Positions 8,394 to 8,398 of a stretch of DNA of 8,398 bases are shown here, piece by piece. A model generated the notes under the pieces. The model did no database searches and had not been told where the DNA came from. It worked only from the letters and a program-made list of their open reading frames with translations. The stretch covers positions 1 to 8,398 of the forward strand of contig CAZVSG010000092.1 of assembly GCA_964629345.1 (NCBI GenBank), written 5' to 3'. Source of the stretch: UBA6115 sp964629345 (GTDB lineage Bacteria; Bacillota; Clostridia; Christensenellales; Aristaeellaceae). A program made the translations under genes and the position numbers. Numbering within the stretch: position 1 is the first letter of the stretch; each line of letters opens with the position of its first letter.

Positions 8394-8398
8394 CGTAC

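Overview
This is a bacterial chromosomal window. It most resembles an anaerobic, fairly GC-rich member of the Bacillota (Clostridia type, perhaps from a gut or rumen lineage). The reasons are strong AGGAGG-type ribosome binding sites, clear sigma-A promoter hexamers, a TTG start, a Clostridia-style secreted SH3/peptidoglycan-binding protein, and flavoprotein and ferredoxin-type aldo/keto reductase genes common in such anaerobes. The taxonomic placement is inference from protein style; no rRNA or other marker gene is present.

Layout. (1) At 58-1689 (+) lies a 509-residue protein with an XRE-like helix-turn-helix at its N-terminus and a long uncharacterised remainder. It is preceded by a good promoter and starts at TTG. 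(2) At 1767-6203 (-) lies a tight three-gene flavoprotein operon, read from high to low coordinates. It encodes a GlpA-like dehydrogenase with a C-terminal BFD-type [2Fe-2S] domain, a GlpB/HcnB-like FAD/NAD(P) oxidoreductase (8-nt overlap), and a CoA-disulfide-reductase/rhodanese fusion (14-nt gap). (3) The 247-bp intergenic region 6204-6450 carries back-to-back promoters for the operon and for the next gene. (4) At 6451-7710 (+) lies a secreted cell-wall protein (signal peptide, SH3, two peptidoglycan-binding repeats, and a C-terminal domain with an L,D-transpeptidase-like His-x-Cys motif), closed by a textbook terminator. (5) At 7822-8271 (+) lies the decayed 3' part of an aldo/keto reductase with two ferredoxin-type cysteine clusters, broken by frameshifts and stops. 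Positions 8272-8398 hold no gene that I can see.

How the genes may work together. The first two operon products look like the dehydrogenase and electron-transfer subunits of a GlpAB-like enzyme. Neither the membrane Fe-S subunit GlpC nor the small DUF1667 protein that I recall as a common companion is next to them. The third slot is held by a complete persulfide/polysulfide reductase-type protein with both catalytic cysteines. Shared transcription suggests a link between hydroxy-acid or glycerol-3-phosphate type oxidation and low-molecular-weight thiol or persulfide chemistry, but the substrate cannot be read from sequence. I see no CRISPR array, tRNA, rRNA, transposase or phage gene. I find no clear new multi-gene system; the most unusual points are the operon composition, the divergent transpeptidase-like domain and the ferredoxin-AKR relic.
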